This document shows, in pieces, positions 1-6,952 of a stretch of DNA of 17,167 bases. Position numbers and translations under genes: made by a program. Source of the DNA: Gammaproteobacteria bacterium (GTDB lineage: Bacteria; Pseudomonadota; Gammaproteobacteria; Enterobacterales; Psychrobiaceae). The first letter of the stretch is position 1. The number at the start of each line of letters is the position of its first letter. The notes under the pieces are model-generated. The model was not told the origin of the DNA. It was given only the letters and a program-made list of their open reading frames with translations, and ran no database searches. The stretch spans positions 1 through 17,167 of the forward strand of contig JABSRS010000029.1 of the NCBI GenBank assembly GCA_013214885.1. The letters are read 5' to 3'.

Positions 1-309
1 AGTCGCGAGTGCTTTGCGTCCTTTGGCGGTCATTGGAAACACCATGTCGCCATCTCTTACTTTTAAGCGCAGCTTTTCAAACTTTGCATCCGATGCCAAG
101 CTCATCCAACAGCCACGCTTTTGACAAACACCAATAATGGTACCTGCCACGGTGATTTTTTTGTCCAAATAATCGTTGGGAGACGCTAACAGTGTTGATA
201 TCTTCATGGTATTTTTGGCATCAACAGTCTCACCAAAAGTTATCTCTTTAGCACTAATAAAGGTACTAGTACTCAATAAAATGAATAATATCACTAAGGA
301 TTTACGCAC
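1..309 (-). CDS. Exported DUF4920-type protein, C-terminus cut by window edge
   Basis: The minus-strand frame opens with GTG at 309-307 and runs to base 1 without a stop, giving 103 codons of an incomplete gene. A GGAG ribosome site (complement of 316-319) sits 6 nt before the GTG, which decides this non-ATG start. Residues 1-20 form a signal peptide (basic RK, then an Ile/Leu-rich core, cleavage likely after SA), so the product should be periplasmic. The mature part contains VAGTIIGVCQKRGCWM at about 54-69 with Cys62 and Cys67, the signature I associate with DUF4920. The function of that family is not established; the two cysteines suggest a metal or redox role, which is inference. The preceding genes on the same strand are a metal-pump remnant and a multicopper oxidase, so a metal-related role is plausible. 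Family assignment is from motif memory only. Confidence 0.7.
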   Translation of the reverse strand, partial: MRKSLVILFILLSTSTFISAKEITFGETVDAKNTMKISTLLASPNDYLDKKITVAGTIIGVCQKRGCWMSLASDAKFEKLRLKVRDGDMVFPMTAKGRKALAT

Positions 310-339
310 TATTTTCTCCAATCATCAAAGTATTAAATT

Positions 340-365
340 GTCATTATGCCATTTGGCATAATGAC
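340..365. repeat. Perfect 12-bp inverted repeat (operator or terminator)
   Basis: The arms GTCATTATGCCA and TGGCATAATGAC are exact reverse complements separated by two bases. The repeat lies 31 bp upstream of the DUF4920-type gene start and just beyond the CzcA remnant. Read on the minus strand it would fold into a hairpin followed by a moderately T-rich stretch without a clean T run. It could therefore be a weak terminator for the oxidase transcript or a dimeric operator for the downstream gene. I cannot decide between these from the sequence. Confidence 0.6.
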
Positions 366-404
366 GCTATCTCCTGGCAACTATTGTTCTAATGGCTTTT
401 CGCC

Positions 405-578
<174 letters not shown>

Positions 579-1673
579 TTATTGCGTTGCTTTCTTAACT
601 TGATAAAGTGCGGTCATGCCAGCAGCAATATGATCGTTAACATGGCAATGATACATCCAGGTCCCTGGGTTATTCACGGTCATGTTCAAGGTTTTCATTG
701 ACGCAGGAAGCAATTCAACGACGTCGGTGCGGCGACCGTTAATCAGTCCCGTATGGCCGTGCCAATGCGGGGTATGCAAATCAACCTCAGTGCCCAATGC
801 GATTAAATGCCAGCGAACTTTTTCACCTTCAACCATGGTTAAACCAGGTAAGTTAGCAAATAGATAGCCGTTGATCATATGCATCAAATTGCCTTCAACG
901 AAATCTTCATCGTCTGGGTCAACATCTTTACCGATGTAATTTTCAATGTTCTGTTGTAAGAACCAGCTTTCGTTTTCATTCATCACGGTATAAAGATTAA
1001 TAAACTCGCGATCGACATCTTTCGGACTACCGTCGGCTTTTGCCATGCCTTTAGCGGTAATAACAATCGCGCCAATTAAGCCACTGTTCGAGTCTTGAAT
1101 GCTTTGGACGTGAGAGTGATAAACCCAAACTACCGAGCTAGTATCCGCGGGTCCTGGGCCTGCTGTTTCAGGTACTTGCCAGTGGTAGGTATAGGTTTGG
1201 CCAGGCATCACGCGGTCGTCGAGTTTGTTTTTCCCCGTAGTGCCGTCATTGGTTGGTGCACCTTCATTGGCTTTAGTATAAAAAACCCCATGTGGATGAA
1301 TAGTATAAGGACGAGTGCCGTTGTTTCGAAACACCACTTTTATGCTGTCACCAACTTCTGCGCGAAATAATGGTCCCAACAAACCTAAGTGTTGCTCACT
1401 AGCAGAGCGGGTTGTTAACTGGGTGAACGTCGCATCAGTATATTGACGATAAATGGCTTTTTTATACTTACTGCCGATAGTATTGGCGCTCGTTTTGACA
1501 AAAAGCTGCTGCTCATCACTAAGTGGCATATTCATCATTAAATTGCGATGTTGCGGGGCATAGTCCCATTCGACTTCATCCGCGGCGACATAATACAGTC
1601 GTTCAACCGCGAATAATTGAAGTGAAATAATACTGAAAAGAAATAACGTGAAAAATCGGCTTAGTAACATCAT
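579..1673 (-). CDS. Two-domain ceruloplasmin-like multicopper oxidase, exported
   Basis: The 364-residue protein begins with a hydrophobic signal peptide (about 1-22), so it should act in the periplasm. All four copper-binding motifs of multicopper oxidases are visible: HPHG at His126/His128, HSH at 186-188, HTPHWHG at 300-306, and HCHVNDHIAAGM at 342-353. The type 1 copper ligands would be His300, Cys343, His348 and axial Met353. The stretch from YYVAADEVEWDYAP (27-40) through the SKYKKAIYRQYTDATFT region (68-83) to HPHGVFYTK closely resembles animal ceruloplasmin and hephaestin. Two cupredoxin domains instead of three fit the two-domain oxidases, which assemble as trimers. Likely activity is Cu(I) or Fe(II) oxidation coupled to O2 reduction; the substrate is inferred. 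A Fur-like site overlaps its promoter. Two ATG codons are adjacent at the start (1673 and 1670), and the ribosome site is weak. Confidence 0.9.
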   Translation of the reverse strand: MMLLSRFFTLFLFSIISLQLFAVERLYYVAADEVEWDYAPQHRNLMMNMPLSDEQQLFVKTSANTIGSKYKKAIYRQYTDATFTQLTTRSASEQHLGLLGPLFRAEVGDSIKVVFRNNGTRPYTIHPHGVFYTKANEGAPTNDGTTGKNKLDDRVMPGQTYTYHWQVPETAGPGPADTSSVVWVYHSHVQSIQDSNSGLIGAIVITAKGMAKADGSPKDVDREFINLYTVMNENESWFLQQNIENYIGKDVDPDDEDFVEGNLMHMINGYLFANLPGLTMVEGEKVRWHLIALGTEVDLHTPHWHGHTGLINGRRTDVVELLPASMKTLNMTVNNPGTWMYHCHVNDHIAAGMTALYQVKKATQ

Positions 1674-1703
1674 TGTTTACTCATGAATATCAGGTGGGCA
1701 GTG

Positions 1704-1733
1704 AGTATAACAGCTAATACGAATGATTATCAA
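1704..1733 (-). promoter_or_regulatory. Sigma70-type promoter of the multicopper oxidase
   Basis: On the minus strand a -35 hexamer TTGATA (complement of 1728-1733) is followed after 18 bp by a -10 hexamer TATACT (complement of 1704-1709). Each matches the consensus at five of six positions. The start codon lies about 30 bp further downstream at 1673. Read by eye; no transcription start is known. Confidence 0.55.
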
Positions 1734-1737
1734 TGGT
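1719..1737 (-). promoter_or_regulatory. Fur-box-like operator over the oxidase promoter
   Basis: The minus strand reads ACCATTGATAATCATTCGT here. Compared with the classical 19-bp Fur consensus it matches 12 of 19 positions, including an uninterrupted central TGATAATCATT. It covers the candidate -35 hexamer, the expected position for an iron-responsive repressor. Binding by Fur is inferred from the motif alone. Confidence 0.5.
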
Positions 1738-1773
1738 GTTAGTTGGCCATCCATGGCCGTGGGAACTAAACCG

Positions 1774-2886
1774 CTATTGTTTGAGTGCTGTGTCGAGTGT
1801 TTGCTTTGAATAAACAGGGTTAGCGTACATTTTTAATAACCAGTTTTGTTCTTCACTGCTTAAATTCTCTAGTCTTTTACTTAACGGGTGCTCAGTAGGT
1901 GATTGGCTACTTTGATTCAATAATTCACTAGCAAGAATATTGGTGTTATGTAATTTATAGTTTGAAATAATTTGGCGGTCAATTTCAGCGGCAATCGCTT
2001 TACTATTTTCATAATCGCCAGTGATCGGGCTGCCAAACTCAATATGAACTTGCCCCTTATGACCGTTAATACCTTTAGTGATGCTGTTGATATCTTCGTC
2101 TTTGGCTTTTTGGTAGCTGCCATGCTGAGCAATAGTGGCAAGCTCTTTGGCTTTATCGCGATCGCACGGATCATACTGGTATGAAATCGACACCGGCACA
2201 ATATTTAACTGGGCTAAATATTCGCTCATTGTTTGCTGCTTATCTTTATTAAATAACAACATTGAGATTAACGCCGAATTAGTGCGATCAACTCCGTCTT
2301 TGGCACGTCCTGCACGTTGGGCAATCCACACATTGTGAACATTTTCAGTAAGAGTATGGTGAATATAGCGCGATAAATCTTTTGAGGCACTGAGCATTGC
2401 CCGTTTGCTTTTCTCGTTACGCTTAACGATAAAACTTTTGTTCAGGCGCATTAAGTCCGACAACCAAGGCTGGCTTAATAAGTTATCGCCGATGGCAATT
2501 TCAACGGTATCGACATTAACTTTGTGCAACGCTAAATTAATCAGAGCAGGATCGAGGGCAATATCACGATGATTACTAATAAATAAGGTCGGCTTGGTTA
2601 AGTCGAGTTTATCTAAGCCATTAAAGGTAAAGCCATCGGTGCTTTTTTTGATCAATCGATGAAGGTACTTAGCAACTTCCACTTGAATGGCTCTAACCGT
2701 GGTAAATTTTTTGAGTCGCCAATTTAACGATGCTTTGACTAATTTAAGGCTTAACCAAGGAAATAAACGATAAAATCTTGGGGTGGCATAACTGGCAATG
2801 GAAATTTGCAGTGCACGTTCATTAATCAGGTTCTTAATAACCGGAACAACCTCATCATCACGATAAGGGCGAATATCATCAAACAT
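1774..2886 (-). CDS. PlsC/GPAT-like lysophospholipid acyltransferase
   Basis: The 370-residue protein carries acyltransferase block I as SNHRDIALD at about 104-112, a block II-like region LMRLNKSFIVKRN at about 145-157, and block III as IAQRAGRAKDG at 188-198. These mark the glycerol-phosphate/lysophospholipid acyltransferase superfamily, which moves acyl chains onto lysophospholipid-type acceptors at the inner membrane face. From memory, relatives of this subfamily in Shewanella and Vibrio read IAQREGRAKDG in block III, so Ala192 here would replace an acidic residue. That may affect activity, but I cannot align it. The C-terminal third has no motif I recognise. There is no strong hydrophobic segment, suggesting peripheral membrane association. 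It is transcribed away from the CNNM gene, and the start ATG at 2886 has only a weak GAGAA ribosome site. The exact substrate is unknown. Confidence 0.8.
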   Translation of the reverse strand: MFDDIRPYRDDEVVPVIKNLINERALQISIASYATPRFYRLFPWLSLKLVKASLNWRLKKFTTVRAIQVEVAKYLHRLIKKSTDGFTFNGLDKLDLTKPTLFISNHRDIALDPALINLALHKVNVDTVEIAIGDNLLSQPWLSDLMRLNKSFIVKRNEKSKRAMLSASKDLSRYIHHTLTENVHNVWIAQRAGRAKDGVDRTNSALISMLLFNKDKQQTMSEYLAQLNIVPVSISYQYDPCDRDKAKELATIAQHGSYQKAKDEDINSITKGINGHKGQVHIEFGSPITGDYENSKAIAAEIDRQIISNYKLHNTNILASELLNQSSQSPTEHPLSKRLENLSSEEQNWLLKMYANPVYSKQTLDTALKQ

Positions 2887-2993
2887 TAATGGTTCTCAAA
2901 GTGTTATAAATAAAGAATTTGGGTATATCATTAAACTTGGATTTCCCAAAAAGAGCGCTTATTATGCTGATTTATCGAGCTTAATGAAAGCAT

Positions 2994-3098
2994 CTATCAG
3001 CTGATAGTTGTTCAATAACAATATTGTTAATGAATAATTGATAATAAGTTGTCTAACTAGTAGCTTAACTAACAATGCTAACATTAATCTTGAGATTA
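2994..3098. repeat. Cluster of three short palindromes in a divergent intergenic region
   Basis: The 255-bp gap between the divergent acyltransferase and CNNM genes (2887-3141) holds three short symmetric sites. CTATCAGCTGATAG at 2994-3007 is a perfect 14-bp palindrome, TAACAATATTGTTA at 3016-3029 is another, and TAATCT-TG-AGATTA lies at 3085-3098. They could be regulator binding sites for one or both genes. AT-rich sequence makes some chance palindromes likely. No convincing promoter hexamer pair was found in the rest of the gap. Confidence 0.4.
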
Positions 3099-3141
3099 TT
3101 GGTTAGACCTGTCCATTGTTAACCCTTCAATTAAGGAGCTT

Positions 3142-4194
3142 ATGTTTCTGTTAGGGCTGTATTTATTTATTGCATTATTTTTTTCGTTTTTGTGCTCGAT
3201 TGCCGAAGCTGTTTTGCTGAGTGTTTCTTGGGTTCATATTGCGCTGCTTGAAAAGCAACAAGCCAAAACGGGTAAAATTCTGCGTCAATTAAAAGAGGAT
3301 ATTAATAAGCCTTTGGCGGCTATTTTGACCCTAAATACTGTGGCGCACACGGTTGGTGCCGCGGGGGTTGGGGCGCAGGCTAGTGTCGTGTTTAGCAATG
3401 TGTCGTTAGGAATTGTCTCGGGGGTTCTGACTTTATTAATTCTTATTTTCTCAGAAATAATTCCTAAAACACTCGGGGCATCGCATTGGAAGGTACTGGC
3501 TCCCACTACGGCATATTGTTTAAGATTTTTGGTTTGGCTGTTATATCCATTTGTCAAAATGTCCCAGTTCATTACTCGTAACATGGTCAGTAAGCATGAG
3601 AATTTAGGATTTAGTCGCGATGAAATTTCGGTGATGGCGCAACTGAGTGTCGAAGAGGGACATATCGGCCCCGAAGAAGCGGTAATATTACAAAACCTGC
3701 TGCTATTAAAACAGATAAAAATTAAGGACGCGATGACGCCAAGCACCGTGATATTTAGTGATTCACAAGCATTGCGAGTTGAAGAGTTTTTTCATAAACA
3801 TCAAAAAGTTCGTTTTAGCAGGATCCTGGTATATGACCAAGAACCAGACAACATTGTTGGTTTTGTGTTGCGGACGGATCTCTTGTTAGCACAGGCGCGT
3901 GGTAATAAAGACATCCCTTTAAGTAATTATGTCAGAGAGATCCTCACGCTATTAGATGCCATGTCACTATTACATGCGATGCAAGAAATGCTTGATGATA
4001 AGAGTCATATCGCATTGATCGTTAATGAATACGGTACGGTGCGCGGGCTCTTAACGTTGGAAGATATCTTGGAAACATTAATCGGTCAGGAAATCGTTGA
4101 CGAAGGCGATAAAAATATTGATATGCAAAAACTCGCCAAGCGCTTGTGGAAAATCAAGGCCAAAAAATACGGTATTAAACCTGACAAGGAATAA
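3142..4194 (+). CDS. CNNM/DUF21 plus CBS-pair membrane protein (CorC-like)
   Basis: The 350-residue protein has an N-terminal CNNM (DUF21) membrane domain, about 1-150, with hydrophobic segments near 2-20, 58-85, 89-108 and 121-140. Family landmarks include SIAEAVLLSV (19-28), LNTVAHTVGAAG (64-75) and SEIIPKTLGA (104-113). Two CBS domains follow at roughly 196-255 and 260-318, with MTP at the first boundary and LTLEDILETLIGQEIVDEGD closing the second. Such proteins are linked to Mg2+/Co2+ efflux, with the CBS pair sensing ATP-Mg. The C-terminal CorC/HlyC domain of longer relatives is absent and the protein ends in a short lysine-rich tail, so this is the short subtype. A clear AAGGAG site lies 5 nt before the ATG and fixes the start. 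It appears to be a single-gene transcript. Confidence 0.88.
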   Translation: MFLLGLYLFIALFFSFLCSIAEAVLLSVSWVHIALLEKQQAKTGKILRQLKEDINKPLAAILTLNTVAHTVGAAGVGAQASVVFSNVSLGIVSGVLTLLILIFSEIIPKTLGASHWKVLAPTTAYCLRFLVWLLYPFVKMSQFITRNMVSKHENLGFSRDEISVMAQLSVEEGHIGPEEAVILQNLLLLKQIKIKDAMTPSTVIFSDSQALRVEEFFHKHQKVRFSRILVYDQEPDNIVGFVLRTDLLLAQARGNKDIPLSNYVREILTLLDAMSLLHAMQEMLDDKSHIALIVNEYGTVRGLLTLEDILETLIGQEIVDEGDKNIDMQKLAKRLWKIKAKKYGIKPDKE

Positions 4195-4260
4195 CTCAGG
4201 CCAGCAACTTTATTTATAGGGTTAGTGCCGATTATGGCTAGTCTGCCCAAAACAACAGGC

Positions 4261-4266
4261 TATAAT
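4261..4266 (+). promoter_or_regulatory. Candidate -10 element of the alkylation-repair genes
   Basis: A perfect TATAAT lies 30 bp upstream of the repair-gene start codon in the 101-bp gap after the CNNM gene. The region 16-18 bp further upstream (around 4238-4243) has no good -35 match. That would fit an activator-dependent promoter, as expected for Ada-type regulation, but this is inference from a single hexamer. Confidence 0.35.
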
Positions 4267-4295
4267 TAAGCCAACTAATTAACCTAGAATTTTAT

Positions 4296-5660
4296 ATGCT
4301 TGATCCTATCATCTGTCAAAAAGCCAGGCTATCACGCGACCCACGCTTCGATGGCAAGTTTTTTACCGCGGTTAAAACCACGGGAATATTCTGTCGCACC
4401 ATTTGTCCTGTCTATCCACCTAAAGAGCAGAACGTGGTTTATTACGCCAGTGCGATTGAGTGCGCTAATGCCGGTTATCGTCCGTGCTTGCGTTGTCGTC
4501 CTGATAGCGCGCCTAATTCACCAGCATGGAAGGGCGTTAATGCGACCCTAGATCGCGCCATTAGGTTAATCGACGAGGGAGCGTTGCAAGATAGTTCTTT
4601 GGTTGAGTTGGCGGTGCGTTTAGGCATTAGCGATCGCTATTTACGCCAGTTATTTACCAAGCACCTTGGTGTTTCGCCTAAAAGCTATGCGTTGTATCAA
4701 CAATGTTTATTTGCCAAGCAATTGTTGCATCAAACGAGTTTGCCGATCACCGAAGTTGCCTTAGCCAGTGGTTTTGACAGTGTTAGGCGCTTTAATGATT
4801 GTTTTGTAACACAGTTAAAACTAACCCCGTCGCAGGTCAGAAAATCAAAGGCGGTTCAGCCTAATCAATTAAGGTTGAAACTGTATTATTGTCCACCTTT
4901 TGACTGGGCATTAATGCAAGCAACCTTAGCCTCGCGCGCAGTGGTAAACCTTGAATGGTGCGATAACGACAGTTATGGCAGAACCTTTAATTGGCACGGT
5001 TGCAGTGGTCAATTTACCGCGCATCACCATGGTGATAAAAACTTGTTCGAGGTGGTGATTGAGCTTGAGGATATTAAGCAGGTTAAAGCTATTGTTAATA
5101 ATATTCGGAGGATCTTAGATCTCGATGTCGATATGCAAGCGGTTGAGCAAGATTTACAGCAGTGTTTACCTGGCGATTTCGCCTTTAAATCTGGGGTAAG
5201 ATTACCTGGTATTTGGGATATGTTCGAAGCGGGGATCCGCGCCGTGTTAGGCCAACAAATCTCAGTGGCGGCAGCGCGTAATTTGGTCACACAGCTGGTG
5301 GCACAATTAGGGCAGAGCCATGGCGATAAACTGTTGTTTCCGATACCTGCGTCGATTGCCAATTGCGAACTGGCTTTCTTAAAAATCCCGGGCTCGCGCA
5401 AACAAACCCTGCGTAATCTGGCGCAACATTATTGCAGCAGTGATAATCCTAATTCCCCCGAGCAATGGCTAAAGCTCAAAGGTATTGGGCCTTGGACCGT
5501 CGATTATGCTCAGTTGCGTGGTTTAAGTGAGCCCGATATATTTTTGGGCGGTGACTTAGGGGTTAAAAAAGCCTTGGGTAAGTCATCATCGAGTTTTGAG
5601 CCTGCGCAAGCCGCGCCATGGCGCAGTTATTTAACTTTCCAATTGTGGAGCCAACTCTAA
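4296..5660 (+). CDS. alkA: Ada-type zinc domain / AraC / AlkA fusion: 3-methyladenine DNA glycosylase
   Basis: The 454-residue protein joins three modules. Residues 1-80 are the Ada zinc/methyl-phosphotriester domain (GIFCRTICPVYPPK, then CLRCRP), with Cys33, Cys37, Cys64 and Cys67 in the positions of the four Ada zinc cysteines; Cys33 corresponds to the Ada methyl acceptor. An AraC-type helix-turn-helix domain follows (about 85-185). From about 190 on there is an AlkA N-terminal domain, then an HhH-GPD glycosylase domain with GQQISVAAARN, LKGIGPWTVDYAQLRG and GGDLGV; that Asp aligns with the AlkA catalytic Asp. The protein should excise alkylated bases such as 3-methyladenine and may sense alkylation through the Ada half to regulate its own promoter. 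This fusion is known in databases. ogt follows with a one-base overlap and supplies the missing O6-methyltransferase. The ribosome site at 4296 is poor. Confidence 0.9.
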   Translation: MLDPIICQKARLSRDPRFDGKFFTAVKTTGIFCRTICPVYPPKEQNVVYYASAIECANAGYRPCLRCRPDSAPNSPAWKGVNATLDRAIRLIDEGALQDSSLVELAVRLGISDRYLRQLFTKHLGVSPKSYALYQQCLFAKQLLHQTSLPITEVALASGFDSVRRFNDCFVTQLKLTPSQVRKSKAVQPNQLRLKLYYCPPFDWALMQATLASRAVVNLEWCDNDSYGRTFNWHGCSGQFTAHHHGDKNLFEVVIELEDIKQVKAIVNNIRRILDLDVDMQAVEQDLQQCLPGDFAFKSGVRLPGIWDMFEAGIRAVLGQQISVAAARNLVTQLVAQLGQSHGDKLLFPIPASIANCELAFLKIPGSRKQTLRNLAQHYCSSDNPNSPEQWLKLKGIGPWTVDYAQLRGLSEPDIFLGGDLGVKKALGKSSSSFEPAQAAPWRSYLTFQLWSQL

Positions 5661-6193
5661 TGTATTGTGATTATTTCGAGAGTCCATTGGGGCTGATTGA
5701 GTTTAAAGCCTCCGAGCTGGGACTGAGCCAAGTGATTTTTTGCGGTGCCACTCAGGGGGCGAGCAATGCGAGCGACATTACCGATAATTGTAAGTTACAG
5801 TTGAGTGAGTATTTTGCAGGGCAGCGCACCAAGTTTGAGCTAGCACTTGATCCCCAAGGAACCGAGTTTCAAAAATCGGTGTGGCAGTGTTTGTCGCAGA
5901 TCCCATTTGGCGAAGTCGCAAGCTATAAAGACATTGCCAAGATGGTCAATCGACCAAAGGGCTCGCAAGCGGTCGGTGGTGCCAATGGCCGTAATCCGAT
6001 TAGCATTATCGTGCCGTGTCACCGAGTTATCGGCAGCAATGGCTCATTAACTGGCTACGCTGGTGGCATTGAACGGAAACTGTGGTTACTCAATCATGAA
6101 GGGGTCACGATTGAGCCGACCACAATTAAAGAGCAGCTAAACCTAGCAGGTGTGATAGCAACCCGTCAGGCCAAGACTCAATATTTAACTTAG
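5660..6193 (+). CDS. ogt: Methylated-DNA--protein-cysteine methyltransferase
   Basis: This suicide enzyme transfers the methyl group from O6-methylguanine or O4-methylthymine in DNA to its own cysteine. The active site is IIVPCHRVIG with Cys120, preceded by AVGGANGRNP (104-113) carrying the DNA-flipping Arg, and followed by TGYAGGIERKLWLLNHE. The start at 5660 overlaps the upstream stop codon as TAATG and has GGAG 9 nt before it. It gives 177 residues beginning MYCDYFESPLG, the usual family start. An in-frame ATG exists at 5618 but lies inside the glycosylase gene and adds 14 residues without family resemblance. The overlap implies translational coupling, so glycosylase and methyltransferase form one alkylation-repair operon. 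The last 30 or so residues (TIKEQLNLAG onward) extend past the conserved core. Confidence 0.92.
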   Translation: MYCDYFESPLGLIEFKASELGLSQVIFCGATQGASNASDITDNCKLQLSEYFAGQRTKFELALDPQGTEFQKSVWQCLSQIPFGEVASYKDIAKMVNRPKGSQAVGGANGRNPISIIVPCHRVIGSNGSLTGYAGGIERKLWLLNHEGVTIEPTTIKEQLNLAGVIATRQAKTQYLT

Positions 6194-6210
6194 GTGTATT
6201 TAACTTGGAT

Positions 6211-6420
6211 TTATTTAAGAAGCAGATTGGTTAATCTTAGCGCCAATGGTGAGGCAACAAAAGAAATGATTGCCGCAGCAGGCCAAGCTAACACAAAGGC
6301 GTGGAGCCATGAGTTTACAAAATTAGCACCGAGACCTAAATTAAGATAGGTTACCCAAAGTGTCATTAAAATGGAGAGTAAAAATGACATAATTAGGGTG
6401 AATATAATTCGGTGCTTCAT
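6211..6420 (-). CDS. DUF2798-like small membrane protein
   Basis: This 69-residue protein has two hydrophobic segments, about 4-27 and 41-62, separated by a short polar turn. Its arrangement (FTLIMSFLLSILMTLWVTYLN, then WLHAFVLAWPAAAIISF and a C-terminal PLALRLT) matches the DUF2798 family of two-helix inner membrane proteins, whose function is unknown. An AAGG ribosome site lies 8 nt before the ATG. The gene begins 16 nt after the DUF6172-like gene on the same strand, so the two are probably cotranscribed. It converges with ogt, leaving only 17 bp between their stop codons and no visible terminator there. Confidence 0.75.
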   Translation of the reverse strand: MKHRIIFTLIMSFLLSILMTLWVTYLNLGLGANFVNSWLHAFVLAWPAAAIISFVASPLALRLTNLLLK

Positions 6421-6436
6421 CGCTTTACCTTATTAA

Positions 6437-6784
6437 CTAATCTTCAGTATCAGTATCAACTTCAACTTCATCTTCAGTTATAGTTACAGTGATAGTTTCA
6501 GTCTTGGTAGGTTTGTAGCCAGGCTTAACCATGATTTCTAAGTAAAATGATTCGAGTTCCAAACGTTCGGCTTCATCAATACATTTGTTGATTGTCGCCA
6601 TGTGGATAGTTTCGGCTAAGGCTTCAGTGTGGCCATATTTACAATCGAAATCCCAAAAATCGATATCTTTAGGCAGCTTCTTCTTGCGCTCGCGTTTGAT
6701 ATATTTTTTAACGTCGTGTTTAATCGATTCAACTAATCGGGCAATATTAATCTTTGGATGGCTTAGCGCAAATGTTTTTTTCAT
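6437..6784 (-). CDS. DUF6172-like small cytosolic protein, function unknown
   Basis: The 115-residue protein starts MKKTFALSHPKINIARLVES, continues with a strongly basic segment (KHDVKKYIKRERKKKLP, about 23-39), and has the aromatic/acidic motif DFWDFDCKYG at about 42-51. It ends in an acidic, threonine-rich tail (TITEDEVEVDTDTED). The N-terminal pattern matches what I recall as DUF6172, a family without known function. No signal peptide or membrane segment is visible. The basic patch and acidic tail could suit nucleic-acid or protein binding, but that is speculation. AGGA lies 8 nt before the start ATG. The DUF2798-like membrane gene follows 16 nt downstream. A perfect 9-bp inverted repeat lies in its 5' region. 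Confidence 0.7.
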   Translation of the reverse strand: MKKTFALSHPKINIARLVESIKHDVKKYIKRERKKKLPKDIDFWDFDCKYGHTEALAETIHMATINKCIDEAERLELESFYLEIMVKPGYKPTKTETITVTITEDEVEVDTDTED

Positions 6785-6807
6785 GGTGTTCCTAAAATAT
6801 GGTTTGT

Positions 6808-6837
6808 TAATCAGCCGTGTTAGGCAATGGCTGATTA
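6808..6837. repeat. 9-bp inverted repeat upstream of the DUF6172-like gene
   Basis: TAATCAGCC at 6808-6816 and GGCTGATTA at 6829-6837 are perfect reverse complements with a 12-nt spacer. The repeat begins 24 bp upstream of the minus-strand start codon at 6784 and lies between divergent genes. It could be an mRNA hairpin in the leader or a regulator site. No T run follows on either strand, so a terminator is unlikely. Confidence 0.45.
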
Positions 6838-6869
6838 TACCCTTGGGGTGATTAGGTTACTATCATTGC

Positions 6870-6899
6870 TTGTCACCACTGTGATATTGAAGTTATAAC
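6870..6899 (+). promoter_or_regulatory. Candidate promoter of the 94-aa gene and esterase pair
   Basis: TTGTCA at 6870-6875 and TATAAC at 6894-6899 each match the sigma70 consensus at five of six positions and are 18 bp apart. Transcription would begin near 6906, giving a leader of about 45 nt before the ATG at 6953. Assigned by eye only. Confidence 0.45.
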
Positions 6900-6952
6900 T
6901 GGTGTAATTTCAGTAAGCTGTTACAGTATTTTAAAATTATTGGGGTATGACA

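Noticed and set aside
176..361. A 61-residue plus-strand frame at the left end
   Set aside because: It lies antisense to the DUF4920-type gene and has no ribosome site, so it is a shadow frame.
1745..1758. Palindrome GGCCAT-CC-ATGGCC after the acyltransferase gene, considered as terminator
   Set aside because: The stem is short, has almost no loop and is not followed by a T run on the minus strand.
579..3141. A novel metal-resistance or defence island at the left end
   Set aside because: Only one metal enzyme, a pump remnant and a DUF4920-type protein are present; there is no integrase, sensor pair or set of unknown genes to support an island.
4261..4275. Ada-box-like AATTAAG-CCAA upstream of the glycosylase gene
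   Set aside because: It resembles the E. coli Ada box only partly and overlaps or follows the -10, where an activator site is not expected.
5618..5659. Upstream ATG as start of ogt
   Set aside because: The 14 extra residues overlap the glycosylase gene and do not match the family; ATG 5660 has a ribosome site and the usual start sequence.
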